Below, piece by piece: positions 1-7,926 of a stretch of DNA of 64,000 bases; position 1 is the first letter of the stretch; each line of letters opens with the position of its first letter. Under the pieces are notes generated by a model, which saw nothing but the letters and a program-made list of their open reading frames with translations, did no database searches and was not told the DNA's origin. The position numbers and the translations under genes are program-made. This stretch comes from an uncultured Candidatus Saccharibacteria bacterium (GTDB lineage Bacteria > Patescibacteriota > Saccharimonadia > Saccharimonadales > Saccharimonadaceae), in assembly GCA_947087275.1 (NCBI GenBank), contig CAMUBZ010000001.1, positions 62,001-126,000 of the forward strand, read 5' to 3'.

Positions 1-464
1 GCGCCAGGAACTTTGCGCCGGACGACGCCAGAAAGATCGTAACCCACTAGCATATCGAGCGTTTGGCGGGCTTGCTGGGAATGTACCATATCCATGTCCA
101 CTCTGCGCGGGTGCTGGATGGCGTTTTCGAGGGCGGGTTTGGTAATTTCATGAAAAGTAATGCGGTTAGTGTTCTTGGGGAGTTTCAGAACTTCCATCAA
201 GTGCCAAGAAATCGCCTCACCTTCGCGGTCTTCATCCGTTGCGAGCCAGATGGTGTCGGCCTCGGCGGCGGCTTTTTTGAGCTCGTTGATGATTTTGGTG
301 TGGCCAGGGTCAATTTCATAAGTGACATCAAAAGTCTCTTTGTCGACTTTGGTGTCCTTGCGAATATGACCGACGGATGCCAAAACATGAAAATCCTTAC
401 CGAGATATTTCTCGATAGTGTGGGCTTTGGCTGGAGACTCGACGATCACTAGATTTTTTGGCAT
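1..464 (-). CDS. topA: DNA topoisomerase I, N-terminal part (runs off window)
   Basis: This is the first ~154 residues of type IA topoisomerase, which relaxes negative supercoils by cutting and rejoining one strand. The Toprim domain is visible: the N-terminal IVESPAKA motif with its conserved Glu, and DEDREGEAIS with the metal-binding Asp residues near residue 80; HEITKPAL follows at about 120. The gene continues left of base 1, so the active-site Tyr is not seen. The ATG at 464 follows a TATACT box by nine bases with no Shine-Dalgarno site, so the mRNA is nearly or fully leaderless. It lies downstream of, and on the same strand as, the large RNA candidate at 709-1233. Confidence 0.93.
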   Translation of the reverse strand, partial: MPKNLVIVESPAKAHTIEKYLGKDFHVLASVGHIRKDTKVDKETFDVTYEIDPGHTKIINELKKAAAEADTIWLATDEDREGEAISWHLMEVLKLPKNTNRITFHEITKPALENAIQHPRRVDMDMVHSQQARQTLDMLVGYDLSGVVRRKVPG

Positions 465-705
465 ATATTATCTAGTATAACATGAGTGTCAATATGTACC
501 GCTTAATCTTTTTGATAAAATTGCGATTTTAACGAGGATATGCTTGCTAATTTTTTTGATTTTGATATATGCTGAGGGCAGAGTAATGGGTGATGACGCC
601 TTTTTCGTAAATTAAGATGGAGGAAGGGAGGAAAGGTTTATGGTGATACACTTTAATTTGAAGCGGATCCATGTCTGCGTAACAATTATGCAGATAAAAA
701 TTATG

Positions 706-744
706 CAGATAAAAATTACTTTCGCCCGTAAAAGACGAAAGTAG
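706..744 (-). terminator. Rho-independent terminator of the large RNA
   Basis: A stem of eight pairs (arms TACTTTCG at 717-724 and CGAAAGTA at 736-743) with an 11-base loop is followed on the minus strand by AATTTTTATC. Beyond it a 15-base unit containing the T-run occurs twice in tandem (about 689-718). Confidence 0.6.
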
Positions 745-1233
745 ACAAACCTGATAATTCTACTTTAGCACTGATTTGAAAGTTTGGCAAGCAGGTTTGC
801 ATTGCCGGGGCTGCCCATTACTCGCAACGGTATTTAATAAATCATGAAAAGTTGAGGCCGTGACGGGCTTTTTGGCACTTGGGCGCCAAAAAGCCCCAGA
901 CAAGTAGGTAAGGGTGGGCATCACCTACGGGCATCAGGTTTCCCTGACGGTCTGGGGCTATTTGGCCCTATAACGCATCGTCGTCCGACTCCGGAAGGGT
1001 GTCCCGGAAGCGCGACCCACCTCACACAAACACGGGGCCCGCCGGTTATAGGGATTGCTATGCCTTCGAACTTGCCCTAAAAGTGGAGGTAATACTTACA
1101 GCCGGTAACCTTAGAAGAAATTATCGGCCCTAGGGATTTCAAAAGCACGCAATTTCGGTCAGCCTTGAGCAAGCTCTTAGCTAACGGAAATTATGATTTA
1201 TTTAGGTACAGTTGGAGTTAATAACCCTAACTG
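709..1233 (-). ncRNA. Large structured RNA candidate, unassigned
   Basis: The interval has no convincing ORF on either strand but has its own promoter and terminator on the minus strand: an extended -10 (TGTGCTATAAT, box at 1240-1245) and the hairpin at 706-744. Between them lie many exact complementary segments: CCCTATAAC/GTTATAGGG, CCCCAGAC/GTCTGGGG enclosing GTAGGT/ACCTAC and a CAGG-GAAA-CCTG tetraloop hairpin, GGGCTTTTTGGC/GCCAAAAAGCCC, and CTTCCGG/CCGGAG. It is richer in GC than the flanks. I looked for RNase P hallmarks (GAGGAAAGUCC, ACAGAA) and for a tmRNA acceptor/T-arm and tag and did not find them. A member of an orphan class such as raiA RNA is possible but unproven. It sits between divergent dprA and topA. 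Confidence 0.55.
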
Positions 1234-1261
1234 ATAAGCATTATAGCACACGAGGAAATAA

Positions 1262-2197
1262 ATGTCAATACTTTTTTCAAACTTTTTTCAAAAAATCAAC
1301 AGAATTGCACCTCAAGAGGCCGATTTTACAGAGGTGTTAGAGTCTATTGCGGTTAAGCCAAAAATATTATATTTTTATGGAAAAATGCCCGAAAATCGGT
1401 TAAAATCGGGATGCAAACAGGCAACAGAGAGACCAAAAACGATTGCAATTGTGGGGTCGCGTAAGCCAACCAAATATGGTGAAAATATTGCTTATAAATT
1501 GGCTTATGAAGCGGTAAAACGGGGTGCGGTGGTGGTTTCGGGGCTGGCATTTGGGATTGATTCGGTAGCACATCGGGCGGCGTTGGATGCGGGTGGAGTG
1601 ACTGTGGCGGTGCTAGGCACGCCGATTGATCAAGTGTATCCTAAGACACATCTTGGACTGGCAGAAAAGATTATTGCGTCGGGTGGATGCGTGATGAGCG
1701 AACTTGCACCAGGGGCGGAATTCTATCCGAAAACCAGCTTTTTGGAGCGGAATCGGTTGATTTCGGGATTGGCGGATGTGGTGGTGATTCCGGAAGCCGC
1801 TGAGCGGAGTGGATCGCTGAATACCGCGGCGCACGCTTTGGAGCAGGGGCGTGAGGTGTTTGCGGTGCCTGCAGATATTACTCGGCCATTGTCAATGGGG
1901 TGCAATCGTCTGATCCGCCAGGGAGCAACGCCACTATTGGGGATAAATGATGTGTTGGATATCCTATTCCCGCCGAAACGTAAGGTAAAATTGCATCAAG
2001 ATTCCCTGCCATTGGGTGATTCGCCAGTAGAAACGGTAATTTTGCAACTGTTAGCGACAGGGTTGCAGGAGGGTGAGCAGATTATGCAGCGTGGCTCCCT
2101 AGTGGTAGCGGAGTTTAATCAAGCGATGACGATGCTAGAGATCAAAAATCGGGTGGTGGCGCTTGGGGCAAATCGCTGGATGTTGAAATACAAATAG
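1262..2197 (+). CDS. dprA: DNA processing protein A
   Basis: DprA binds incoming single-stranded DNA during natural transformation and loads RecA. The 311-residue protein shows the Rossmann-like core: IVGSRKPTKYG near residue 62, VVSGLAFGIDSVAH near 90, PKTSFLERNRLISGL near 157, and SGSLNTAAHALEQGREVFAV near 180. The last ~60 residues look like the winged-helix domain common in this family. The N-terminal extension is short, without the SAM-like domain of longer homologues. ATG 1262 has a GAGGA site eight bases upstream. The gene starts within about 20 bases of the divergent RNA promoter, so the two may affect each other. Confidence 0.93.
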   Translation: MSILFSNFFQKINRIAPQEADFTEVLESIAVKPKILYFYGKMPENRLKSGCKQATERPKTIAIVGSRKPTKYGENIAYKLAYEAVKRGAVVVSGLAFGIDSVAHRAALDAGGVTVAVLGTPIDQVYPKTHLGLAEKIIASGGCVMSELAPGAEFYPKTSFLERNRLISGLADVVVIPEAAERSGSLNTAAHALEQGREVFAVPADITRPLSMGCNRLIRQGATPLLGINDVLDILFPPKRKVKLHQDSLPLGDSPVETVILQLLATGLQEGEQIMQRGSLVVAEFNQAMTMLEIKNRVVALGANRWMLKYK

Positions 2198-2238
2198 CGC
2201 CCCTCACCAGAAATTGGTTTGGGACGCATAAGGAGTCG

Positions 2239-2397
2239 CTAGGCGCGACTAGGAGCGGCGACAGCGGCGTCGATTGTGCAGAGAATGCAATAATAAGGGT
2301 CGTCGCGTAATAATTCTGCGATGAGCCGTAAATCAGATTCACGCTTGCTGTCCTGCATGTTGTGGGGTTGTGATACGGTGGTTTGCTGATTGGCCAT
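2239..2397 (-). CDS. Small protein of unknown function (52 aa)
   Basis: Hypothetical. The start at 2397 is chosen because a strong AAAGGAGG site lies five bases upstream; the longer open frame begins upstream of that site. The protein is hydrophilic at the N-terminus, has a central helix-like segment (ESDLRLIAELLRDD) and two Cys residues in YYCILCT. It is the second gene of a two-gene unit: the preceding ORF ends 11 bases before this start. Coding status rests on the ribosome site and position; no family was recognised. Confidence 0.5.
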   Translation of the reverse strand: MANQQTTVSQPHNMQDSKRESDLRLIAELLRDDPYYCILCTIDAAVAAPSRA

Positions 2398-2408
2398 GGT
2401 AACCTCCT

Positions 2409-2813
2409 TTAGGCTGCGGGTTGACGGTTTAGGCAAAGTTTGCCAGAGGTGCAAGTACAATAATTATAACGTAATTGTACTTGCGAGCAAAAATCTTTTG
2501 CTCGCTGCAATACCTTACGGACTTTCTTATTGGTCTTCCCATGTACTTGTAGATTGGTAATTTCGCCATTGAGAATGACATGTTCGCTGCTGTAGCGGTC
2601 GTATCTGCAACCATCGAACGAGATTTCTACTTCCATAGGGACGTTATTGAACTTCACGATAAAGGTACTGGCTTGGCGTGCAGCGCGATTAGGTATGCTC
2701 GTAGACTCTAAGATGTTTGCCCATTCTGGGCCGTGAGTGATTTTCAAGAAAATCGGGCTACGGGTAGCATGCGCCGAATTGTTAGGTGCTGCACTGGTAA
2801 CTATCGTATCCAT
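2409..2813 (-). CDS. Hypothetical 134-aa protein with C-terminal Cys cluster
   Basis: Not recognised. ATG 2813 is preceded by AAAGGAGG; an upstream ATG in the same frame overlaps the leader hairpin and lacks a site. The middle (residues ~45-95) reads like a small beta domain (FIVKFNNVPMEVEISFDG), and the end carries three closely spaced cysteines in YNYCTCTSGKLCLN. It is first in a two-gene unit with the 52-residue ORF. A long folded 5' leader and a strong promoter at 2917-2945 suggest regulated, possibly high, expression. Confidence 0.6.
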   Translation of the reverse strand: MDTIVTSAAPNNSAHATRSPIFLKITHGPEWANILESTSIPNRAARQASTFIVKFNNVPMEVEISFDGCRYDRYSSEHVILNGEITNLQVHGKTNKKVRKVLQRAKDFCSQVQLRYNYCTCTSGKLCLNRQPAA

Positions 2814-2945
2814 CGGTCTCCCCCTCCTTTCTTCTAAAATGTGCTGCAATAAGAAAAACCTCCACAGAGGTGTTCTTATTCTGTGTGAGATAAAATTACA
2901 ATCATCTCACTCTTCTATTGTAGCACAGATTTGCGTAAAAGTCAA
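2814..2945 (-). promoter_or_regulatory. Promoter and folded leader of the small-protein operon
   Basis: Minus-strand -35 TTGACT (2940-2945) and -10 TACAAT (2917-2922) are 17 bases apart; the -35 lies inside the pth stop codon region. The ~95-base leader holds two hairpins: GTGAGAT/ATCTCAC, and AATAAGAA...TTCTTATT enclosing ACCTC-TGTG-GAGGT. The second has a T-rich 3' arm and could act as an attenuator. Confidence 0.55.
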
Positions 2946-3457
2946 GAGAAATCGTCGATTTTGGTGGTAATTTCGGATAAAATTTGGGGTAACTCGGCCT
3001 TTTCTTCAGGGGTGAACTTACCCAGAACAAAGTCGACATCTCCAATCTTTTGACGGACGGCAGGATTGTTACTACCAATGCGTAGGCGGGGAAATTCGGT
3101 GGTGCCAAGGCGTTCGCTAATGGACTTGAGCCCGTTATTACCGCCAGATGAGCCTTTGGCACGGTAGCGTAAAGTGCCAAAAGGGAGGTCGAAATCGTCG
3201 CAAATGGCAAGGATATTCTCTGGTGGGATTTTGTAGAAGTGCATGAAAGCCTGGACGGCTTCGCCGGAATTATTGTAATAGTTTTGGGGTTTGATAAAAA
3301 GGCGGTTGTTATCTTTGAACCAGAGGGCGCCCATTTTGGGCTTTTGCCAATCAATATTATGGATTTTGGCGTAAAAGTCGAGCGCAAGGAAGCCAAAATT
3401 ATGCCGGGTGAAATTGTATTTGCTTTCGGGGTTGCCGAGACCGACGATGAGTTGCAT
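2942..3457 (-). CDS. pth: Peptidyl-tRNA hydrolase
   Basis: Pth releases peptides from prematurely dropped peptidyl-tRNA so the tRNA can be reused. The 171-residue protein has GLGNPE at residue 6, the catalytic His in TRHNFGF near residue 19, the Asn of NYYNNSGEA near 62, and the Asp in AICDDFDLPFG near 87; GSSGGNNGLKS follows. It is somewhat shorter at the C-terminus than typical homologues of about 190 residues. It is the last gene of a minus-strand operon: its start lies five bases past the stop of a GT2 gene. Confidence 0.95.
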   Translation of the reverse strand: MQLIVGLGNPESKYNFTRHNFGFLALDFYAKIHNIDWQKPKMGALWFKDNNRLFIKPQNYYNNSGEAVQAFMHFYKIPPENILAICDDFDLPFGTLRYRAKGSSGGNNGLKSISERLGTTEFPRLRIGSNNPAVRQKIGDVDFVLGKFTPEEKAELPQILSEITTKIDDFS

Positions 3458-3462
3458 GATGG

Positions 3463-4578
3463 TTAGTCTCGGCTATTATCTGAGTGTGCTTGTGAAAGTT
3501 GATCGATTTGTTCTGCAAGTTGTTGCTGTTTGAGGGTAATGGAGCGGAGTGCATGAATATTGCCGGTAGCGGAGCAATATACAGGCATGAAACGAAGCAG
3601 AAAACGTTTGATGCGGACGGGGCTGATGTAAAAATGGTTGGCGCTGATGCGTTTGATCCCTTCGGCGATAGTGGGGCTGGCATAAGCGAACTCTGAGGTG
3701 TGTTGCTGAATAAAATTGGTTGCCTTGGTGCGAGCAAGTTTGGCATTGGCACGAGTTTTGCTATTGTTGATAGCAAGGTTTTCGTAACTTTCAAATAAAC
3801 GCCAAAACAGCTGAGCGTGTTCGGCGAATATGTGATGCTTTTGCAGAAACTCGAAGTAATTAAACATGATATAGAGATGATCGATGGAATAGTCTTGGGC
3901 GGTTTTGGACGACCAAGTAGTAGACATGATACTCCCGCTGCGACGGATGTAATTATAGACGATTTCGTTGAGATAAAAAACGGTTTTGATCACGCTGAAA
4001 TAGGCGCAACAAAAGAAAGCGTCTTCGTAGCGTAGCCCAACTGGGAATTGAATGTCATATTGGTCAATGATAGATTTGCGAAAGATTTTGTTGACGGTGG
4101 CATAGTCAGTGTTGGTGACCAGGTCGTCGTTGATAGCGTGTAGACCAGAATATTTGAGTGCATAGTAGCCGTCGTCGCTGATTTTCATCTCTGGGTGGGC
4201 ATGATAAATGGTTTTGATACCACCAATGGCGAGGTCGGCGTTGCTGGTAGTGATAGCGTCGTAGAGGTGTGCGCAAGCCTCAGGTTCGTAATAATCGTCA
4301 CTATCACAAAACATGAGGTATGGAGCGAGGGCTTGAGCCATGCCGCGATTGCGTGAACCCGAAAGGCCGATATTCTCGGTGTTATGCAAGACGACAAAAC
4401 GCTTGTCTTTTTTGGCGTATTCGTCCAATAATTGTGGTGTTTGGTCGGTGGATTTGTCATCAACGCAAATCACTTGGATGTCGGTAAGAGTCTGTTGGGC
4501 GAGTGAATTGAGACATTGCTCGAGATATTTCTCAACATTGTAGGCAGTAACAATGATACTAATTTTGGGCTTTGTCAT
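3463..4578 (-). CDS. Family 2 glycosyltransferase
   Basis: A 371-residue GT-A fold transferase, expected to move a sugar from a nucleotide-sugar onto a cell-surface glycan. Visible motifs are ISIIVTAYNVEKYL at residue 5, VICVDDKSTDQT near 36, GLSGSRNRGM near 71 and the metal-binding FCDSDDYYEP near 90. The C-terminal 150 residues are helical without a clear membrane segment, so it is probably cytoplasmic or peripheral. It overlaps the upstream GT2 by 20 bases, which indicates translational coupling. Substrate cannot be told. Confidence 0.9.
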   Translation of the reverse strand: MTKPKISIIVTAYNVEKYLEQCLNSLAQQTLTDIQVICVDDKSTDQTPQLLDEYAKKDKRFVVLHNTENIGLSGSRNRGMAQALAPYLMFCDSDDYYEPEACAHLYDAITTSNADLAIGGIKTIYHAHPEMKISDDGYYALKYSGLHAINDDLVTNTDYATVNKIFRKSIIDQYDIQFPVGLRYEDAFFCCAYFSVIKTVFYLNEIVYNYIRRSGSIMSTTWSSKTAQDYSIDHLYIMFNYFEFLQKHHIFAEHAQLFWRLFESYENLAINNSKTRANAKLARTKATNFIQQHTSEFAYASPTIAEGIKRISANHFYISPVRIKRFLLRFMPVYCSATGNIHALRSITLKQQQLAEQIDQLSQAHSDNSRD

Positions 4579-5731
4579 GGTGTTGCTCCTGGGTGGTTTT
4601 TGAGTTAGGAATTTGATAGAGGCGGGCGATTTTGATTTCCAAAAGGGTGTTTTGGATGTCTAGATCGCGGATCACTTGTGCGAGTTCAAATTGTTTGCGA
4701 TACATTGGGCGAATGCGCATGAGGATTTTTTTGCCAATTTGGCGGAATTTTTGCTTGGAAGTGATTCTCTTGATGTGACAGATGACAGCAAAGTTGCCTT
4801 TGTGCAGGATGGTTTGGAGAAACTTCCATTTGTAAGGCTCAAAATAGGATTCGATCAAGAGATTGTCGCGAGCGGCTTGTTGATATTCGGTGCGGACCTG
4901 GTTGATAAATTCTGGCAAGAGTTTGGTTTTGAGGCGGAAAAAGTTCCAGCAATAGGCGCCAAACTTGGAAACCTCCATCGTTGGGGCTAGTTCGGTAAAT
5001 TTATGGTGCTTCTTGAGGAATTTTTCGATTTCTGCATATTCGTAACAAACATTCAGGACTTTACCCGGGTTGTTGATGGAGGAAGATTCATTATCGGTGC
5101 GGTAATGCAGGAATGCTTCGGGAGTAAGAAAGACTTTTTCCGCGCAAGCAAGAACCTTAAAATTAAAACCTGTGTCTTGATAGGAGGCGCCGGGTGTAGT
5201 CAGAAAATCGATCTGATTCTTGCGCAAAAAATCACGTTTGTAAATGGCTGCCCAAATGGATGGTGCTTGGTAGAAGAGCCACGAACGTTGGCGCGGGTTG
5301 ATAATCCTGCCAGTGTCTGGGGTATATAAGTAGACGTTTTTCTGATCCTTGCCGGCTTGGTTAAAATAATAGTTAGCGCGCACTACTTCGGCATCATAGG
5401 TGGAGGCGTAATCGTACATTTTTTCGAAGGCGTCGAGGTCAATATAATCATCTGGCTCGACGATAGCAATATATTCACCAGTGGCTTTTTTGAGGCCACG
5501 GTTCATACTGTCGCCATAGCCGGTGTTTTTCTTGTCGATAACTTTGATGCGACTATCGGATTTTTGAAACTCCTGGATAATAGCAGCAGAGCCATCGGAG
5601 GATCCGTCGTTGATGCAGATGATTTCAATATCGGTGAAAGTTTGATGGACGAGACTATCTAAACATTGACGGAGATAAGTTTCGACATTATAGATGGGTA
5701 CGAGTACGGAAATTTTGGGGGCTTTGCTCAC
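4559..5731 (-). CDS. Family 2 glycosyltransferase, GTG start
   Basis: 390 residues, paralogous in layout to the next gene: ISVLVPIYNVETYLRQC at residue 7, IICINDGSSDGS near 36, DSMNRGLKKATGEYIAIVEPDDY near 73-95 with the DxD-like EPDDY. The start is GTG at 5731, supported by AGAGGAG eight bases upstream. It heads the GT2-GT2-pth operon. Tandem GT2 genes of this style usually add consecutive sugars to an exopolysaccharide or teichoic-acid-like polymer; which one is unknown. Confidence 0.9.
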   Translation of the reverse strand: MSKAPKISVLVPIYNVETYLRQCLDSLVHQTFTDIEIICINDGSSDGSAAIIQEFQKSDSRIKVIDKKNTGYGDSMNRGLKKATGEYIAIVEPDDYIDLDAFEKMYDYASTYDAEVVRANYYFNQAGKDQKNVYLYTPDTGRIINPRQRSWLFYQAPSIWAAIYKRDFLRKNQIDFLTTPGASYQDTGFNFKVLACAEKVFLTPEAFLHYRTDNESSSINNPGKVLNVCYEYAEIEKFLKKHHKFTELAPTMEVSKFGAYCWNFFRLKTKLLPEFINQVRTEYQQAARDNLLIESYFEPYKWKFLQTILHKGNFAVICHIKRITSKQKFRQIGKKILMRIRPMYRKQFELAQVIRDLDIQNTLLEIKIARLYQIPNSKTTQEQHHDKAQN

Positions 5732-5784
5732 AATTACTCCTCTTTAGGTTTGACAGTCACTAAAAAACCTTAGTAATCAGATGA

Positions 5785-5861
5785 TGGTGGTCCCTGCTGG
5801 GCTCGAACCAGCGACCTTACGAATGTGAATCGTACGCTCTAGCCAACTGAGCTAAGGGACC
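5785..5861 (-). tRNA. tRNA-Val (CAC)
   Basis: Cloverleaf folds fully: acceptor GGTCCCT/AGGGACC, D-arm GCTC/GAGC, anticodon stem TACGA/TCGTA with loop TTCACAT (anticodon CAC, Val GUG), T-arm GCTGG/CCAGC with TTCGAGC. The 3' CCA is encoded (5785-5787). Confidence 0.95.
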
Positions 5862-5906
5862 AAGACAATCTGATTATTAAGGTCTATGTATGATATAATA
5901 GCATAG

Positions 5907-6953
5907 ATGAAGATAGATTTCCAGAAATTTGCAGACGAAAAAGCCGAAATTGAGGCGTTTTTGGCTGAGCCAGAGGCTTATATGGACCCGGATTTTGCAG
6001 CGAAGTCGCGACGGCTCTCTGAGATCAACGAGATTATGGATTTAGCAAAACAGATTGATCAGGCCAAGCAGAATCTTGAAGAAACAACCGAGTTGATCAA
6101 TGACCCAGAGTTAGGTGAGATGGCGCAAGAGGATGTGCGTGTACTGGGACTAAAGATAGACAGTTTGAATGCGGAATTGGAAGAAAAGTTGCTACCGCAT
6201 GATCCAGCAGATGACAGGTCAGCGATTATGGAAATTCGTGCTGGAGCGGGTGGCGATGAAGCCAGTTTGTTTGCGGGTGAGTTGTATCGAATGTACGCAC
6301 GCTATGCTGAGCGCCATGGTCTGAAGGTAGAACTTTTGAGCCAGAACGAGAATGAAGCTGGTGGGATGAAGGAAGTCGTGATTCGGGTGAGTGGTGAGAA
6401 ACCTTATGGACAGTTGAAATTTGAAGGCGGAGTGCATCGGGTACAACGGGTGCCAGTGACAGAAAGTCAGGGGCGGATTCATACTTCGACGGCCACAGTG
6501 GCGGTGCTACCGGAAGCGGCTGAAAGCGATATCGAAATTAAACCAGATGATCTCAGGATTGATATTTATCGTTCGGGTGGCCATGGCGGTCAGGGCGTGA
6601 ATACGACGGATTCGGCAGTGCGAATTACGCATTTACCGACTGGAATTATGGTAGCGATGCAGGATGAACGTAGTCAGCAACAGAATCGCGTGAAGGCAAT
6701 GGCGGTGCTCAGAAGTCGTTTGATGGAAAAAAAGAAGCAGGAAGAGATGGCGGCGGCAAGTGATGCGCGCAAATCTTTGATTGGTTCGGGTGACCGAAGT
6801 GAAAAGATTCGAACTTATAATTTTCCGCAGGACCGGATTACGGACCATCGGGTGCACTATTCGCGTTCTAATGTGAGCGCGGCGATGGACGGGGATATTG
6901 AGGATTTAATCAAAGAATTGACGCAGGCTGAACGCAAATTGCCAGAAGAATAG
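5907..6953 (+). CDS. prfA: Peptide chain release factor 1
   Basis: RF1 recognises UAA and UAG in the ribosomal A site and triggers peptide release. The 348-residue protein carries the codon-recognition tripeptide PVT in RVPVTESQGRIHTS (RF1 type, not the SPF of RF2) and the catalytic GGQ in SGGHGGQGVNTTDSAV near residue 222. The N-terminal helical domain and C-terminal SDRSEKIRTYNFPQ segment are normal. ATG 5907 lies seven bases after TATAAT (5894-5899) with no ribosome site, so it is predicted leaderless. In many bacteria prfA neighbours prmC, and prmC lies 1 kb downstream here. Confidence 0.97.
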   Translation: MKIDFQKFADEKAEIEAFLAEPEAYMDPDFAAKSRRLSEINEIMDLAKQIDQAKQNLEETTELINDPELGEMAQEDVRVLGLKIDSLNAELEEKLLPHDPADDRSAIMEIRAGAGGDEASLFAGELYRMYARYAERHGLKVELLSQNENEAGGMKEVVIRVSGEKPYGQLKFEGGVHRVQRVPVTESQGRIHTSTATVAVLPEAAESDIEIKPDDLRIDIYRSGGHGGQGVNTTDSAVRITHLPTGIMVAMQDERSQQQNRVKAMAVLRSRLMEKKKQEEMAAASDARKSLIGSGDRSEKIRTYNFPQDRITDHRVHYSRSNVSAAMDGDIEDLIKELTQAERKLPEE

Positions 6954-7002
6954 TATGGTATAATTGAAGGCGAGAAAATAGCCTAGTATTGGGGGTGGGA
7001 CA

Positions 7003-7368
7003 ATGAATAAAATAGCACATTTTGCAAGAAGTGAGTTGGGCAATATCCGAAGTGCAGTGACCATGGTGCAAGTAATCCGGTCTTTAGGCGAGTTGTCTTG
7101 GAATATGGGGCTGCTTTTGCTGACGATTGTTTGCATAGTCGTTATGATACTGATTGTGGTGTTATCGCCTTTGATAAGGATAATGCAAAGAATATCAGAA
7201 TGGCGTGAAGCTCTTTCGTTGATAGCTGTCTATACTTTGGTACTGTTGCTTGCACTATTGTTTTCGCCAGTGATTATCGTCGTGCTGGCAGTGGCACAAA
7301 TTGTGCATTGGTGTAAATACGGCAAAAACGATGATAACGGTATTAACGCTTGGCTTGACTATTATTAA
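7003..7368 (+). CDS. Small two-helix membrane protein, unknown
   Basis: 121 residues, no recognised family. Two hydrophobic segments at about residues 35-57 and 73-93 (runs such as LLLLTIVCIVVMILIVVL) separated by a short basic loop indicate a hairpin membrane protein; the C-terminus is polar (KYGKNDDNG). The promoter TATAAT lies in GGTATAATTG just after prfA and the leader ends in GGGGGTGGG before the ATG, so unlike prfA it uses a ribosome site. It and the next gene sit between prfA and prmC. Confidence 0.6.
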   Translation: MNKIAHFARSELGNIRSAVTMVQVIRSLGELSWNMGLLLLTIVCIVVMILIVVLSPLIRIMQRISEWREALSLIAVYTLVLLLALLFSPVIIVVLAVAQIVHWCKYGKNDDNGINAWLDYY

Positions 7369-7397
7369 CCTATAATTTTGGCTATTTTTCTCCCTGG

Positions 7398-7426
7398 AAT
7401 CCTCGTCGTAGTTTGACGGGGATTTT
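7398..7426 (+). terminator. Terminator after the 121-aa membrane protein
   Basis: Stem AATCC-CGTC against GACG-GGATT with a short loop followed by TTTTG. Confidence 0.5.
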
Positions 7427-7438
7427 GCCTGATAAGCA

Positions 7439-7467
7439 TTGACTTTTTGACGCAGGTGTGCTATAAT
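7439..7467 (+). promoter_or_regulatory. Sigma-70-type promoter
   Basis: TTGACT (7439-7444), 17-base spacer ending in TGTGC, TATAAT (7462-7467). One of at least seven promoters in the window with the same spacing and near-identical wording. It drives the 132-aa ORF. Confidence 0.8.
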
Positions 7468-7489
7468 GAGAGGACAGGGGGTGATATGA

Positions 7490-7888
7490 ATGATGAAAGC
7501 CATAGCAATAATTGTTGGTATGCTCATCGGTAGTTTTATAGTAAGTTTTGTGTTTTATATTTGTCGAGAGGCGAGAATTAGTCGGCGGATTTACCTAGAC
7601 CAGCTGTATAGGTTGGAATGGCAGATGCAAGGTGAGAGGAATAAGGAAAAACAATGGGCTATGTATTCCAAACTCAGAGAATACAAGAAACAGCCATATT
7701 GTGACTGGCTCCAAGTTTGCATGGGAGCAATATACTCGTCAACTAACCTGTTGGTCGACATCTTAATGATTATCGCGGTTGTAATTGTGACCATTATCGT
7801 GTTGGCGCTTGCGGGTATTCCACTGCTACTCATTAATTTGCTTCTTAGAATAGCAAGTAAGCATGAAACTGAAGATGACCGTCACTGA
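7490..7888 (+). CDS. Small membrane protein, unknown
   Basis: 132 residues with an N-terminal membrane segment (residues ~4-24, IAIIVGMLIGSFIVSFVFYI), a charged middle of about 60 residues, and a second long hydrophobic stretch (ILMIIAVVIVTIIVLALAGI) near residues 84-110. AGGGGG lies upstream of the ATG. No family recognised. Same membrane-charged-membrane pattern as the preceding gene although the sequences are not clearly alike. A terminator hairpin (GACCGTCAC/GTGGCGGTT, 7877-7902) overlaps the stop codon and abuts the next promoter. Confidence 0.6.
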   Translation: MMKAIAIIVGMLIGSFIVSFVFYICREARISRRIYLDQLYRLEWQMQGERNKEKQWAMYSKLREYKKQPYCDWLQVCMGAIYSSTNLLVDILMIIAVVIVTIIVLALAGIPLLLINLLLRIASKHETEDDRH

Positions 7889-7926
7889 ATATCGTGGCGG
7901 TTATTTTATGTTATAATATGGTGAAT

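Noticed and set aside
547-672. 41-codon minus-strand ORF (MDPLQIKVYHHK...) downstream of the large RNA
   Set aside because: No ribosome site and no recognisable family; it lies beyond the terminator hairpin and before the topA promoter. Too weak to call.
715-800. 28-codon minus-strand ORF across the terminator hairpin (MQTCLPNF...)
   Set aside because: It would be translated through the terminator stem; better explained as chance opening inside the RNA.
709-1233. RNase P RNA, tmRNA or SRP RNA as identity of the large RNA
   Set aside because: GAGGAAAGUCC, ACAGAA, tRNA-like ends, Ala-rich tag and the SRP GGAA-domain were looked for on both strands. A GGCCAAATAG match to RNase P is too short alone.
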